Source: Clostridiales bacterium (lineage in GTDB: Bacteria; Bacillota; Clostridia; Christensenellales; Aristaeellaceae). From it: a stretch of 41,220 nt of DNA. The DNA lies in NCBI GenBank assembly GCA_004557805.1, contig SFFS01000002.1:1-41220 (forward strand), written 5' to 3'. This document shows, piece after piece, positions 8,261 through 16,718 of this stretch. The translations under genes and the position numbers were made by a program. The first letter of the stretch is position 1; each line of letters begins with the position of its first letter. The notes beneath the pieces are model-generated. The model had not been told where the DNA came from and did not search any database. It was given only the letters and a program-made list of their open reading frames with translations.

Positions 8261-9841
8261 ATGTGTTCCATCTTTGGTATTGAAACGAAATCCATTCCGG
8301 AAGAAAAGCTGCGCGAATGCTTCGACAGAACCGTCTCCCGCGGGCCGGACATGTCGCGGCTGGTTGAAACGCCGCGCGGCTGGCTCGGCTTTCACCGGCT
8401 GTCCATCATGGGGCTGGACGAGCGCGGTATGCAGCCGTTTGAAATGGACGGCAGCCTCGTTGTGTGCAACGGCGAACTGTACGGCTTCCGCCCCATCCGC
8501 GAAACGCTGAAAGAAAAATATACGATCAAAAGCGATTCCGACTGCGAGATCCTGCTGCCGCTCTATCGTGAATACGGCCTGGAAATGTTCCATACGCTCG
8601 ATGCGGAGTTCGCGCTCATTCTCTACGACGCGGAGCGCGGCAGCCTGATCGCAGCGCGCGACCCGATCGGCATCCGTCCGCTGTATTACGGCCGCACGGC
8701 CGGCGGGGCGATGGCGTTCGCCAGCGAACCGCAGAACCTGCTGGGCCTGTGCGAGACGATTCTTCCCTTCCCGCCGGGATGCTACTGGGCCGACGGAGCG
8801 TTCACCCGCTACGCCGATCCGGCGCACGTCGATCAGTACGTCATGGCCGATGAGGAGACCGTCTGCCGCCGCCTGCACGATCTGCTGATCGCGGGCGTGG
8901 AAAAGCGGCTGGACGCCGACGCGCCGGTCGGCTTCCTGCTCAGCGGCGGGCTCGACAGTTCGCTCGTATGCGCCATCGCCGCGAAGCGGCTGAAGAAAAG
9001 AATCCGTACCTTCTCCATCGGCATGGACGTCGATGCGATCGACCTGAAATATGCGCGCAAGGTCGCCGCGTTTATCGGCAGCGAACACACGGAGGTCATC
9101 ATCACAAAGGACGACGTGCTCGCCGCGCTCGAGCCGGTCGTGAAGCTGCTGGGCACTTACGACATTACGACCATCCGCGCGAGCATCGGCATGTATCTCG
9201 TGTGCAGATACATTCACGAGCATACCGACGTGCGCGTGCTTCTGACAGGCGAAATCTCCGACGAGCTGTTCGGTTATAAATACACCGATTTCGCGCCCGA
9301 CGCGGCGGCGTTCCAGCGCGAGGCTGAAAAGCGCGTGCGCGAACTGCACATGTACGACGTGCTGCGCGCCGACCGCTGCATTTCCGTCAACTCGCTCGAG
9401 GCGCGCGTGCCGTTCGGCGATCTGGCGTTCGTGCGCTATGCCATGGCGATCGATCCCGCGCTGAAAATGAACCGGCACGGCATGGGCAAGTATCTGATCC
9501 GCAAGGCGTTCGAGGCCAACGGGCTGCTGCCGGAGGAGATTCTGTGGCGGCAGAAGGCCGCTTTCAGCGACGCGGTGGGCCACTCGATGGTGGACGACCT
9601 GAAGGCCTACGCCGAGGCGCAATATACCGACGAAGCGCTGCGCGCGCGGTGCGCGAAATATACGCACGCCCGGCCGTTTACGAAGGAGAGCCTGCTCTAT
9701 CGCGAACTGTTTGAAAAATACTATCCCGGCCAGGCGGCCATGGTGGCGGGCTTCTGGATGCCCAACCGCGAATGGCCCGGCTGCGATGTGGACGATCCTT
9801 CCGCGCGCGTGCTGAAAAACTACGGCGCGAGCGGGCGATAA
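8261..9841 (+). CDS. asnB: Asparagine synthetase (glutamine-hydrolysing)
   Basis: Makes asparagine from aspartate, glutamine and ATP; 526 residues, close to the usual AsnB length. Cys2 (MCSIFGI) is the N-terminal glutaminase nucleophile, and this fixes the start at 8261 rather than the in-frame GTG at 8249. The class II glutaminase domain runs to about 190, with CNGELY and SDSDCEI as substrate-binding segments. The synthetase domain has the PP-loop SGGLDSS at 228-234. The Asn T-box upstream supports asparagine rather than another amidotransferase product. The ribosome binding site GGAGG (8245-8249) lies in the loop of a possible small hairpin that ends directly at the ATG. A separate promoter starts the next gene, so asnB is probably monocistronic. 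Confidence 0.96.
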   Translation: MCSIFGIETKSIPEEKLRECFDRTVSRGPDMSRLVETPRGWLGFHRLSIMGLDERGMQPFEMDGSLVVCNGELYGFRPIRETLKEKYTIKSDSDCEILLPLYREYGLEMFHTLDAEFALILYDAERGSLIAARDPIGIRPLYYGRTAGGAMAFASEPQNLLGLCETILPFPPGCYWADGAFTRYADPAHVDQYVMADEETVCRRLHDLLIAGVEKRLDADAPVGFLLSGGLDSSLVCAIAAKRLKKRIRTFSIGMDVDAIDLKYARKVAAFIGSEHTEVIITKDDVLAALEPVVKLLGTYDITTIRASIGMYLVCRYIHEHTDVRVLLTGEISDELFGYKYTDFAPDAAAFQREAEKRVRELHMYDVLRADRCISVNSLEARVPFGDLAFVRYAMAIDPALKMNRHGMGKYLIRKAFEANGLLPEEILWRQKAAFSDAVGHSMVDDLKAYAEAQYTDEALRARCAKYTHARPFTKESLLYRELFEKYYPGQAAMVAGFWMPNREWPGCDVDDPSARVLKNYGASGR

Positions 9842-9846
9842 ACGCG

Positions 9847-9876
9847 TTGACGGCCCCGCCCCGCGAGCCGTATAAT
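9847..9876 (+). promoter_or_regulatory. Promoter of nadE
   Basis: -35 TTGACG (9847-9852), an 18-base spacer and a perfect -10 TATAAT (9871-9876), 32 bases before the start codon at 9909. Confidence 0.85.
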
Positions 9877-9908
9877 AAACGCGACAACAAGCGAAGCGGA
9901 GGAAGCCT

Positions 9909-11807
9909 ATGAAGGACGGATTTGTGCGCGCAGCCGTGGGAACGCCGGCGATTCGCGTGGCTGATTGCCCGGGCAACGCCCGGAATATCATCGCGCTGAT
10001 GCGCGAGGCGGAGGAAAAGCATGTCAAGCTGCTGACGCTGCCGGAGCTTTGCGTGACCGGTTACACCGCGTCCGACCTGCTGCTGACGCGGCCGCTGCTC
10101 GAGGGCGCGCTGAGCGCGCTCGAGGAAATCTGCAAAGCGTCGGAAACGCTGGACGTGCTCACGAGCGTGGGCGTGCCGCTTGCGTTCGGCGGCCGGCTGT
10201 ATAACTGCGCGGCGTTCGTCAAGGGCGGCCGGGTGCTGGGCGCGGTGCCCAAGCGCTGCCTGCCCAATTACGGCGTATATTACGAGCTGCGGCACTTTAC
10301 GCCCGGCCCGGCCTGGGTGCGTCCGGTGGAGCTGCTGGGGCAGACCGTGCCGTTCGGCGGCGAACTGCTGCTGCGATGCCGCCAGATGCCGGAACTGACG
10401 ATCGGCGCGGAAATCTGCGAGGATCTGTGGGTGCCCGATTCACCGGGCGTAAAGCTGGCCGTGGCGGGCGCGACGGTGATCTGCAACAATTCCGCCAGCG
10501 ATGAGAGCGTCGGCAAGGCCGATTATCGCCGCATGCTGGTGACGAGCCAGTCTGCGCGGCTCATCTGCGCCTACCTCTACGCCGACGCGGGCGAGGGCGA
10601 GAGCAGCACCGATCTGGTGTTTTCCGGCCAAAACCTCATCGCCGAAAACGGCGCGCTGCTGGCGCAGTCGCGCCGCTATACGACGGGGCTTGTCTGCGCC
10701 GAAATCGACGTGCAGTTCCTCGATCATGAACGTCGCCGCATGAACACGTTCGGCACGCCGGACGAAACGCCCTTCACGGTCGAGTTCGATCTCCAAATGG
10801 AAGATACCGCGCTGACGCGCTTTATCGATCCCATGCCGTTCGTGCCTTCCGACCCTGCGGAGCGCGCGGCCCGCTGCGAGGAAATTCTCGATATTCAGGC
10901 GCACGGGCTTGCCACGCGGCTGAAGCACATTCATTGCGGCAAGGCGCTGGTGGCCGTCTCCGGCGGGCTCGACAGCACGCTGGCGCTGCTGGTGACGGCG
11001 CGGGCGTTCGATCTTTGCGGCATGGGCCGCGAAAATATCGTTGCCATTACCATGCCCTGCTTCGGCACGACGGCGCGCACGCGTTCCAACGCGCAGATCA
11101 TCTCCGAACGGCTGGGCACGGAATTCCGCGAAATTCCCATCGGCGCGGCGGTGAACCGGCATTTCGCCGATATCGGCGTTTCGCCCGACGCGCGCGATAC
11201 GACATACGAAAACTGTCAGGCGCGCGAACGCACGCAGGTGCTGATGGATCTGGCCAACAAGCTCGGCGGCATCGCCGTGGGCACGGGCGATCTTTCCGAG
11301 CTGGCGCTCGGCTGGGCCACGTATAACGGCGACCATATGTCGATGTATGCCGTCAACGCGTCGGTTCCCAAGACGCTGGTACGCTATCTTGTGCAGTACG
11401 AGGCCGACCGCTCCGGCGACGCGGAGCTTTCTGCCGCGCTCAACGATATTCTCGCCACGCCCGTCAGTCCCGAGCTGCTGCCGCCCGAGGAGGGCGAAAT
11501 TTCGCAGAAGACGGAGGATCTCGTCGGCCCCTACGAACTGCACGATTTCTTCCTCTATCATATTCTGCGCCGCGGCTGTACCGCTGAAAAGACGCGCCGC
11601 CTCGCGCTGCGCGCCTTTGACGGCCGCTACGATGAAAAGACGATCACCCGCTGGCTGCAAACGTTCTGCCGCCGGTTCTTCAGCCAGCAGTTCAAGCGCT
11701 CCTGCATGCCCGACGGGCCGAAGGTCGGCTCCGTGGCGCTTTCGCCGCGCGGAGATCTGCGCATGCCGTCCGACGCGGTGGGCGCGCTGTGGCAGGTGAA
11801 GGGCTGA
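9909..11807 (+). CDS. nadE: NAD+ synthetase, glutamine-dependent
   Basis: Catalyses the last step of NAD synthesis, amidating deamido-NAD with glutamine as nitrogen donor; 632 residues, the length of the two-domain form. The N-terminal nitrilase-like glutaminase shows the triad Glu46 (LPELCVTGY), Lys115 (VPKRCLPNYG) and Cys170 (GAEICEDLW). The C-terminal synthetase domain has the ATP PP-loop SGGLDS at 351-356 and later the GTGDLSELALGW segment. AGGAAG precedes ATG 9909. The stop is separated from the trmO start by two bases, so translation is probably coupled. Ammonia channelling between domains is known for the family. Confidence 0.97.
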   Translation: MKDGFVRAAVGTPAIRVADCPGNARNIIALMREAEEKHVKLLTLPELCVTGYTASDLLLTRPLLEGALSALEEICKASETLDVLTSVGVPLAFGGRLYNCAAFVKGGRVLGAVPKRCLPNYGVYYELRHFTPGPAWVRPVELLGQTVPFGGELLLRCRQMPELTIGAEICEDLWVPDSPGVKLAVAGATVICNNSASDESVGKADYRRMLVTSQSARLICAYLYADAGEGESSTDLVFSGQNLIAENGALLAQSRRYTTGLVCAEIDVQFLDHERRRMNTFGTPDETPFTVEFDLQMEDTALTRFIDPMPFVPSDPAERAARCEEILDIQAHGLATRLKHIHCGKALVAVSGGLDSTLALLVTARAFDLCGMGRENIVAITMPCFGTTARTRSNAQIISERLGTEFREIPIGAAVNRHFADIGVSPDARDTTYENCQARERTQVLMDLANKLGGIAVGTGDLSELALGWATYNGDHMSMYAVNASVPKTLVRYLVQYEADRSGDAELSAALNDILATPVSPELLPPEEGEISQKTEDLVGPYELHDFFLYHILRRGCTAEKTRRLALRAFDGRYDEKTITRWLQTFCRRFFSQQFKRSCMPDGPKVGSVALSPRGDLRMPSDAVGALWQVKG

Positions 11808-11809
11808 GC

Positions 11810-12511
11810 ATGGAAAAGAACGAAACGATTGCGTATTCCATGAAGCCCATCGCCCGGATTCATACCGATTTCCCGGCAAAATTCGGCGTTCCCCGGCAGG
11901 CGGGGCTGGTGCCGGAGCTGACCGGCACGATCGTGTTCGAGAAGGAATATCGCGTGGACGCCGCGCTGCGCGGCATCGAGCAGTATTCGCATCTCTGGCT
12001 CGTGTGGGCGTTTTCCGAGGCTGCGCGCGAGGGCTGGTCGCCCACGGTGCGGCCGCCGCGGCTGGGGGGCAATACAAAAATGGGTGTGTTCGCCACGCGC
12101 TCGCCGTTCCGGCCTAACCCCATCGGGCTTTCAGCGGTGAAGCTGGAAGGAATGGAACGGACGGAAACCTGCGGCACGGTGCTGCGCGTTTCGGGCGCGG
12201 ATCTGATGGACGGCACGCCGATTCTGGACGTCAAGCCGTATCTGCCGTACGTCGATGCGATTGCGGGCGCTTCGGGCGGGTTTACCGAGCGCGCGAAGCG
12301 TTACGCGCTGCGCGTGGAGTTTCCAGCGGAACTGCTGGCGGAGGTTCCGTGCGAAAAACGCCAGGCGCTGCTGGGCGTTCTGGAAAACGACCCGCGCCCG
12401 TCCTATCAGGACGATCCTGAAAGGCTGTACGGCTTTGCGTTCGCGGGGATGGAGATCAAATTTACGGTGGAGGGGGGCGCGCTGCGCGTGCGGCGCGTCG
12501 AAAAAGCGTAA
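11810..12511 (+). CDS. trmO: tRNA (t6A37) N6-methyltransferase TrmO/TsaA
   Basis: Methylates N6-threonylcarbamoyladenosine at position 37 of certain tRNAs, using S-adenosylmethionine; 233 residues, the usual length. Family hallmarks include the opening IARIHTDFPAKFGVPRQAGL, the block SHLWLVWAFSE and the beta-barrel signature NTKMGVFATRSPFRPNPIG. An in-frame ATG at 11789 lies inside nadE; ATG 11810 is preferred because homology begins there and because it directly follows the nadE stop. It is probably the second gene of a nadE-trmO operon. The pairing has no obvious functional logic. Confidence 0.93.
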   Translation: MEKNETIAYSMKPIARIHTDFPAKFGVPRQAGLVPELTGTIVFEKEYRVDAALRGIEQYSHLWLVWAFSEAAREGWSPTVRPPRLGGNTKMGVFATRSPFRPNPIGLSAVKLEGMERTETCGTVLRVSGADLMDGTPILDVKPYLPYVDAIAGASGGFTERAKRYALRVEFPAELLAEVPCEKRQALLGVLENDPRPSYQDDPERLYGFAFAGMEIKFTVEGGALRVRRVEKA

Positions 12512-12524
12512 CGTTTCGCTTTTT
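12501..12524 (+). terminator. Weak terminator-like hairpin at the end of trmO
   Basis: AAAAAGCG (12501-12508) pairs with CGCTTTTT (12517-12524) across the trmO stop codon. The short GC part makes it a weak candidate. It lies just before the next promoter. Confidence 0.4.
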
Positions 12525-12528
12525 CCTC

Positions 12529-12557
12529 TTGTTTCGTCAGAAAAATTGTGTTATAGT
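12529..12557 (+). promoter_or_regulatory. Promoter of the activase-glycyl radical enzyme operon
   Basis: -35 TTGTTT (12529-12534), a 17-base spacer and -10 TATAGT (12552-12557). It lies 33 bases before the activase start. No FNR-like palindrome is evident nearby. Confidence 0.65.
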
Positions 12558-12589
12558 AGCGTTAGAAAAAAGCGGAGGCGCTTTGCTTT

Positions 12590-13318
12590 ATGTTCATTCG
12601 CTACTTTCAGAAGGGGTTCAATTTTTCACAGGACGGGCCGGGAAACCGGCTGGTGTACCATTTGCAGGGGTGCAATCTGCGCTGCCCGTGGTGTTCGAAC
12701 CCGGAGGGCATGGATTTTGCGCGCCCGGCGCGCGAGGAAACGCCCGAAGCCGTCGCAAAGGCGGTGCTTTCGGGGCGCCCGATGTTTTTCGACGGCGGCG
12801 GGCTGACGCTGACCGGCGGCGAATGCACCGCGCAGCTGGAGGCGGTCAAGACGCTGCTTTCGCTCGTGCGCGCAGAGGGCGTGAACACCTGCATCGAAAC
12901 GAATGCGACGAGCCCTGCGTTTGCGGAAATTCTGCCGCTGCTCGATCAGCTCATCTGCGATTTCAAGCATCCCGACCCCGAAGCGCACAGAAAATGGACG
13001 GGGCTGGACAACACGCTCATCAAACAGAACATCGCAAGCGCCGTTGCGACGGGCATGCCGGTGGCGGTTCGCATTCCGCTCATTCACGGCGTGAACGATT
13101 CCGACGAGGCGCTTTCGGGCTTTTTGGCGTTCTTCGCGCCGCTTGCGGCGCATAAAAACGTTACCCTCGAAATTCTGCGCTATCACGAATACGGCAAGGA
13201 CAAATGGAAAAAACTCGGCCGCGAATATACCATGCGCGACGCGTTCGTCACGCCGGAGCGCGCGGCGGAGTTTGAAAAGGCGATACAGTCCGTTGGAATT
13301 CAAGTAATCCGCACCTGA
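12590..13318 (+). CDS. Radical SAM glycyl-radical-enzyme activating protein
   Basis: An iron-sulfur, S-adenosylmethionine enzyme that should abstract a hydrogen from the glycine of the neighbouring glycyl radical enzyme; 242 residues, close to pyruvate formate-lyase activase. The cluster motif is CX3CX2C at Cys28, Cys32 and Cys35 (GCNLRCPWC), preceded by DGPGN, and the SAM motif GGE lies at 76-78. The ferredoxin-like two-cluster insert found in activases of most dehydratase- and decarboxylase-type partners is absent. GGAGG at 12573-12577 is 12 bases before ATG 12590, a long spacing. The partner gene starts 21 bases after the stop. The partner substrate is unknown, so no specific name is given. 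Confidence 0.92.
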   Translation: MFIRYFQKGFNFSQDGPGNRLVYHLQGCNLRCPWCSNPEGMDFARPAREETPEAVAKAVLSGRPMFFDGGGLTLTGGECTAQLEAVKTLLSLVRAEGVNTCIETNATSPAFAEILPLLDQLICDFKHPDPEAHRKWTGLDNTLIKQNIASAVATGMPVAVRIPLIHGVNDSDEALSGFLAFFAPLAAHKNVTLEILRYHEYGKDKWKKLGREYTMRDAFVTPERAAEFEKAIQSVGIQVIRT

Positions 13319-13339
13319 ACAAAAAAAGGAGGAAACGAT

Positions 13340-15712
13340 ATGAAAAGCTATGTGGGCAGCCCTGCGCGCGTGACGGAAATGGCCAAGGCGCTCTTCCGTG
13401 AGGAGCGCGCGCTCAAACGGCTGGACGGCTGGTTCCTGATGAAGGAAAGCAATATGCGCCATGAGGCGGAATATAAACGCCTGCCGCCGATGGAGCGCGC
13501 GGCGAAGCTGCTGTACGCGGCGCTTTCCGAACTGCCGCTGTCCATCAGCGAGCATGCGATCTTTGCCGGGACGCAGCGCGACGCGTTTGCGCGCAGCTAT
13601 GCGCTGATCAATCCCAGCTTTAAGGTAGAGAGCTTCGCGGGCTACTGCGACCCTACCGCCGTATTCAACGACATCGAACCGGACGGGGACATCACCGCGG
13701 AGCGCATCGAGACCGTGCGCGCGCACGATAAGGACACCGATTACGTCCGCGCGCTGACGAAGGCATATGCCGACGTGGAATCGCTCACCGGAGAGGTGAC
13801 GTTCTTCATGGAGCAGGTGACGGGACACGTCATTCCCGATATGCGCCCGGCGCTTCAATACGGCGTGGACGCGATGCTGGCGCGGCTGGACGAAAGCCTT
13901 GCCCGCGAAACCGATGAGACGAAGAAATCCGGCTTCCGCGCGATGCGCACCGCGCTGGAATGCGTGAAGATGCTGGCGGGCCGCTACGCCGCGCTTGCCG
14001 CCGAACAGCTTAAAACCGCCGAGGGCGAGCGCAGAGAGCAGCTGGAACTGCTGGAGCGGACGCTGCGGAAAGTTCCCGCGCAGGGCGCGGAAACGATGTA
14101 CGAGGCCGTGCAGAGCTTCCTGCTGATGTGGCAGGTGATGTGCGCGGAGCAGGCGCCCAACCCGTTCGCGTTTTCCGTGGGCAACGCCGACCGCATCTTC
14201 GAGCCGTACCGCGCGCACGACGGACTCAGCCGCGAGGAGGCCGCCGCGCTGCTCAAGCATCTGCTGGTGTTCTATAACGTGGGCGACCGCAGCTGGGCCA
14301 TTTCGCAGAACCTGATCGTCGGCGGACGCGACCTTGCGGGAAACGATCTTACAAACGAAACAAGCTACGCGCTGCTGGACGCGTATTTTGATATGAACCT
14401 GCCGCAGCCGATCCTTTCCGTGAAGCTGCATAAGAACACGCCCGAGAAGCTTTATCGAGAAATGGGCCGCTTCTTCTTCACGCCAGGCTGCCTGACGCCT
14501 TCGCTGTTCAACGATGATTCCGTTTTCGAAGCGCTGCGCCTGGCCGGCATCGAGGAGGCCGATCTGCCCGATTATTCCATCGCGGGCTGCCAGGAGCCGC
14601 TCATCATGGGCAAGGACAACGGCAATACCACCAACACCTGGCTTTCGCTGCCGAAGGTGCTGGAGATGACGCTGTTCGACGGCGTGTCCACCGTGACGGG
14701 TGAAAAAATCGCCACCTATGTGCCGCATGCGGAAGCGCTGGACGCGCTGAAAAACTGCCGCGGGCGGTTCTACGCCAACCTCGCCGAGTTCCTCAAAAAG
14801 ATGACGGACGCGGCTAACGCCGCTTCGACCGCCGTATCGTATCTGCCGGTGCCGTTCCTGTCGACGCTGATGGGCGGTCTGGAATCGGGCTACGATATGC
14901 GCGATACGCATCATCAGGGCACCAAATATAACGGGAGCGGCTGTCTGATTCACGGTCTGTCGGTGCTGGCCGATTCGTTCGTGGCGATCGATCATCTCGT
15001 GGCCGAACGCCCGGAGGACGCGCAGAAGCTGCTCGACGCGATGAAGGCCAACTTCGAGGGCTACGACGAGCTGCGCGAATATCTTCTCGCCTGCCCGAAA
15101 TATGGCAACAACGAGGAAGAACCCGACCGCGAAGCGGTGGAAATCGCAAACCGCGTTTCGGATATGGTGCGCGCCTGCCGCAACTATCTGGGCAACCCCT
15201 TCCGCCCGGATTTCTCCACGCCCTCGACGCATCTGCTTTACGGCTGGTGGGTCGGCGCGACGGCGGACGGCCGCAAATCGCGCGACATGCTCAACTACGG
15301 CGTGGATCCGTTCGCGGGCGACGCGTCGAACGGCCTCGGCCTGCGCACGCTTTCGACGATGAAGCTGCCGTTTGAAAAATTTTGCGGAGGCTACGCCTCG
15401 CATTTCGGCGTGGACCCGAAATATTTCCATGGCGACGATCTGGGCGAGAAGGGCCTCGAATTCAAGCACCGCGTGACCGATCCGCTGTTCTTTAACCCCA
15501 TGCGCGATCATCTTGCGCCGTTCTATCTCTACGTGAACGTGACTACGCCGGAGATGCTGCGCAAGGTGCTGGCCAACCCGAAGAAGTATGCGCCCAGCGG
15601 CGTGTATATCATGCGCATTCACGGCACGTTCGTTAACTTCCTTGACCTGTCTCCGGCGATCCAGCAGGATATTATCCGCAGGCTCGATCCGGGCAGCACC
15701 TGCCTCTGCTGA
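13340..15712 (+). CDS. Glycyl radical enzyme of the pyruvate formate-lyase family, substrate unknown
   Basis: An oxygen-sensitive radical enzyme of 790 residues, typical for the family. The thiyl residue is Cys417 in AGCQEP, with Glu419 two residues on; this C-x-E arrangement is seen in glycerol, choline and hydroxyproline eliminases rather than in pyruvate formate-lyase, which has CC. The glycyl residue should be Gly762, 28 from the C-terminus, but the loop reads RIHGTFVNF instead of the usual RVxGYxxxF. The downstream LSPAIQQDII matches the family's tail. The protein ends in CLC. An excellent AAAGGAGG site precedes ATG 13340. It is co-transcribed with its activase. It is probably a dehydratase or C-X lyase, but neither substrate nor name can be assigned from the window. 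Confidence 0.9.
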   Translation: MKSYVGSPARVTEMAKALFREERALKRLDGWFLMKESNMRHEAEYKRLPPMERAAKLLYAALSELPLSISEHAIFAGTQRDAFARSYALINPSFKVESFAGYCDPTAVFNDIEPDGDITAERIETVRAHDKDTDYVRALTKAYADVESLTGEVTFFMEQVTGHVIPDMRPALQYGVDAMLARLDESLARETDETKKSGFRAMRTALECVKMLAGRYAALAAEQLKTAEGERREQLELLERTLRKVPAQGAETMYEAVQSFLLMWQVMCAEQAPNPFAFSVGNADRIFEPYRAHDGLSREEAAALLKHLLVFYNVGDRSWAISQNLIVGGRDLAGNDLTNETSYALLDAYFDMNLPQPILSVKLHKNTPEKLYREMGRFFFTPGCLTPSLFNDDSVFEALRLAGIEEADLPDYSIAGCQEPLIMGKDNGNTTNTWLSLPKVLEMTLFDGVSTVTGEKIATYVPHAEALDALKNCRGRFYANLAEFLKKMTDAANAASTAVSYLPVPFLSTLMGGLESGYDMRDTHHQGTKYNGSGCLIHGLSVLADSFVAIDHLVAERPEDAQKLLDAMKANFEGYDELREYLLACPKYGNNEEEPDREAVEIANRVSDMVRACRNYLGNPFRPDFSTPSTHLLYGWWVGATADGRKSRDMLNYGVDPFAGDASNGLGLRTLSTMKLPFEKFCGGYASHFGVDPKYFHGDDLGEKGLEFKHRVTDPLFFNPMRDHLAPFYLYVNVTTPEMLRKVLANPKKYAPSGVYIMRIHGTFVNFLDLSPAIQQDIIRRLDPGSTCLC

Positions 15713-15713
15713 A

Positions 15714-15785
15714 ATGATGGATAACAAAATCGTGATCGTTCCGAGAGAGGTTCGTGTTCCCGAAAATGGCTTCGAAATCGAATAA
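15714..15785 (+). CDS. Tiny possible ORF or gene remnant
   Basis: A 23-codon frame (MMDNKIVIVPREVRVPENG, ending FEIE) starts one base after the GRE stop. It has no clear ribosome binding site. It may be translated by coupling, or may be the leftover end of a gene displaced by the lower-G+C segment that begins here. No homology is recognised. Confidence 0.2.
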   Translation: MMDNKIVIVPREVRVPENGFEIE

Positions 15786-15803
15786 CAGAAGGAGGCTATT
15801 ATA

Positions 15804-16205
15804 ATGGAGAAACTGCTTGCCGTGGTTCTAGCGTTGCTCTGTGTATTCTCGTCGGTGGCTGTCGGGGAAAGTGATACTCGGGCTTTCTTAGACCATTCAA
15901 TGTCAACGCTGAGTTATCAGAGGGATATAGTTGAGCTTTTGACAGCGCTCGGGGAGATCGAAAACCCAACGGAAGTTCATTTGGAATTGGCCTTTCGGTA
16001 TCTGGAAATGTGGTTTGAGTGTTCAGACATTTATCTGCTCGAAAGTGCCGTGTTCTTTGGCCAAGAGATGCCGACAAGTCTTGTTGGCAATGAGGCTCTC
16101 AACAATGTTATTCAGCTGTGCCGAGCGGGTTATGAGGCTGGCGTATTGTCGATTAGCAGTATTATTGATCGTTGTGTGGGGCTGGTTGACCCAAGCAAAA
16201 GATGA
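15804..16205 (+). CDS. Small secreted hypothetical protein
   Basis: I do not recognise this 133-residue protein. MEKLLAVVLALLCVFSSVAVGES is a clear Sec signal peptide; the remainder is mostly helical in character (YQRDIVELLTALGEI, VHLELAFRYLEMWFE), with three cysteines in all and no repeat. A near-ideal AAGGAGG site precedes ATG 15804. Base composition drops to about 50% G+C in two counted lines, against about 60% or more in the flanking genes, and codon choice is visibly less GC-biased. This suggests acquisition together with the recombinase gene nine bases downstream. Function unknown. Confidence 0.7.
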   Translation: MEKLLAVVLALLCVFSSVAVGESDTRAFLDHSMSTLSYQRDIVELLTALGEIENPTEVHLELAFRYLEMWFECSDIYLLESAVFFGQEMPTSLVGNEALNNVIQLCRAGYEAGVLSISSIIDRCVGLVDPSKR

Positions 16206-16214
16206 GGTAATTAC

Positions 16215-16700
16215 ATGATCTACGGATATGCTCGTGTGTCCACCAAAGGGCAAGAGAAGTACGGGAATAGTCTTGAAGATCAGCATGACCGTCTGATTGA
16301 GGCTGGGGCTGAGAAAATCTTCTCTGACAGCTTCACTGGTACGAAGATGGAGCGGCCAGAGTTCACGAAGCTGCTGACAGAATTGGAAGCTGGTGACACG
16401 CTCATCGTTACTGAGCTGGACAGATTCGCCCGCACGGCTGCTGATGGCGCAAAGACTGTTCAAGAACTGGTTGACCGTGGGGTTGAGGTTCACGTGCTGA
16501 ACATGGGCCGAGCGGACAATACTCCTATAGGTAAGCTCATGGTGACAATGATGTTTGCGTTCGCTGAATTCGAGCGCGACATGATTGTTGAGCGCACCAG
16601 CACGGGCAAGGCGGTTGCCAGAGCCAGCAAGCCGGGCTGGAAGGAAGGGCGCAAGCGTGTCGAGATAGATGAATTCTCAAAATTTTTCAAAAAACAATGA
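16215..16700 (+). CDS. Serine recombinase (resolvase/invertase family) lacking the C-terminal HTH
   Basis: A small serine recombinase catalytic domain of 161 residues. MIYGYARVSTKGQ carries the nucleophile Ser9, and LDRFAR supplies the conserved arginines; the helix region MMFAFAEFERDMIVERTS is typical. Family members usually continue for another 20-40 residues with a helix-turn-helix after the GRKR segment. Here the protein stops at EFSKFFKKQ, and no helix-turn-helix is found in any frame downstream, where repeats begin. It is therefore truncated, and may be inactive or need a partner for DNA binding. No convincing ribosome binding site beyond GATGAGG is seen before 16215. It sits in the lower-G+C patch with the secreted protein. 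Confidence 0.85.
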   Translation: MIYGYARVSTKGQEKYGNSLEDQHDRLIEAGAEKIFSDSFTGTKMERPEFTKLLTELEAGDTLIVTELDRFARTAADGAKTVQELVDRGVEVHVLNMGRADNTPIGKLMVTMMFAFAEFERDMIVERTSTGKAVARASKPGWKEGRKRVEIDEFSKFFKKQ

Positions 16701-16718
16701 AAGCGGGGCATACCCTAC

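Noticed and set aside
11868..11881. Noc-box-like ATTTCCCGGCAAAA
   Set aside because: It is two mismatches from the Bacillus Noc site, lies inside trmO codons, and one near match in 41 kb is not evidence. No perfect Noc box or parS was seen.
12626..15727. Very long open frame (1033 codons) antisense to the glycyl radical enzyme
   Set aside because: High-G+C codon use leaves the antisense frame free of stops; its translation is Arg/His-rich with no recognisable domain.
16493..16510. parS-like palindrome around CACGTG in the recombinase gene
   Set aside because: Only the centre matches parS, and the flanks are ordinary codons of a conserved region.
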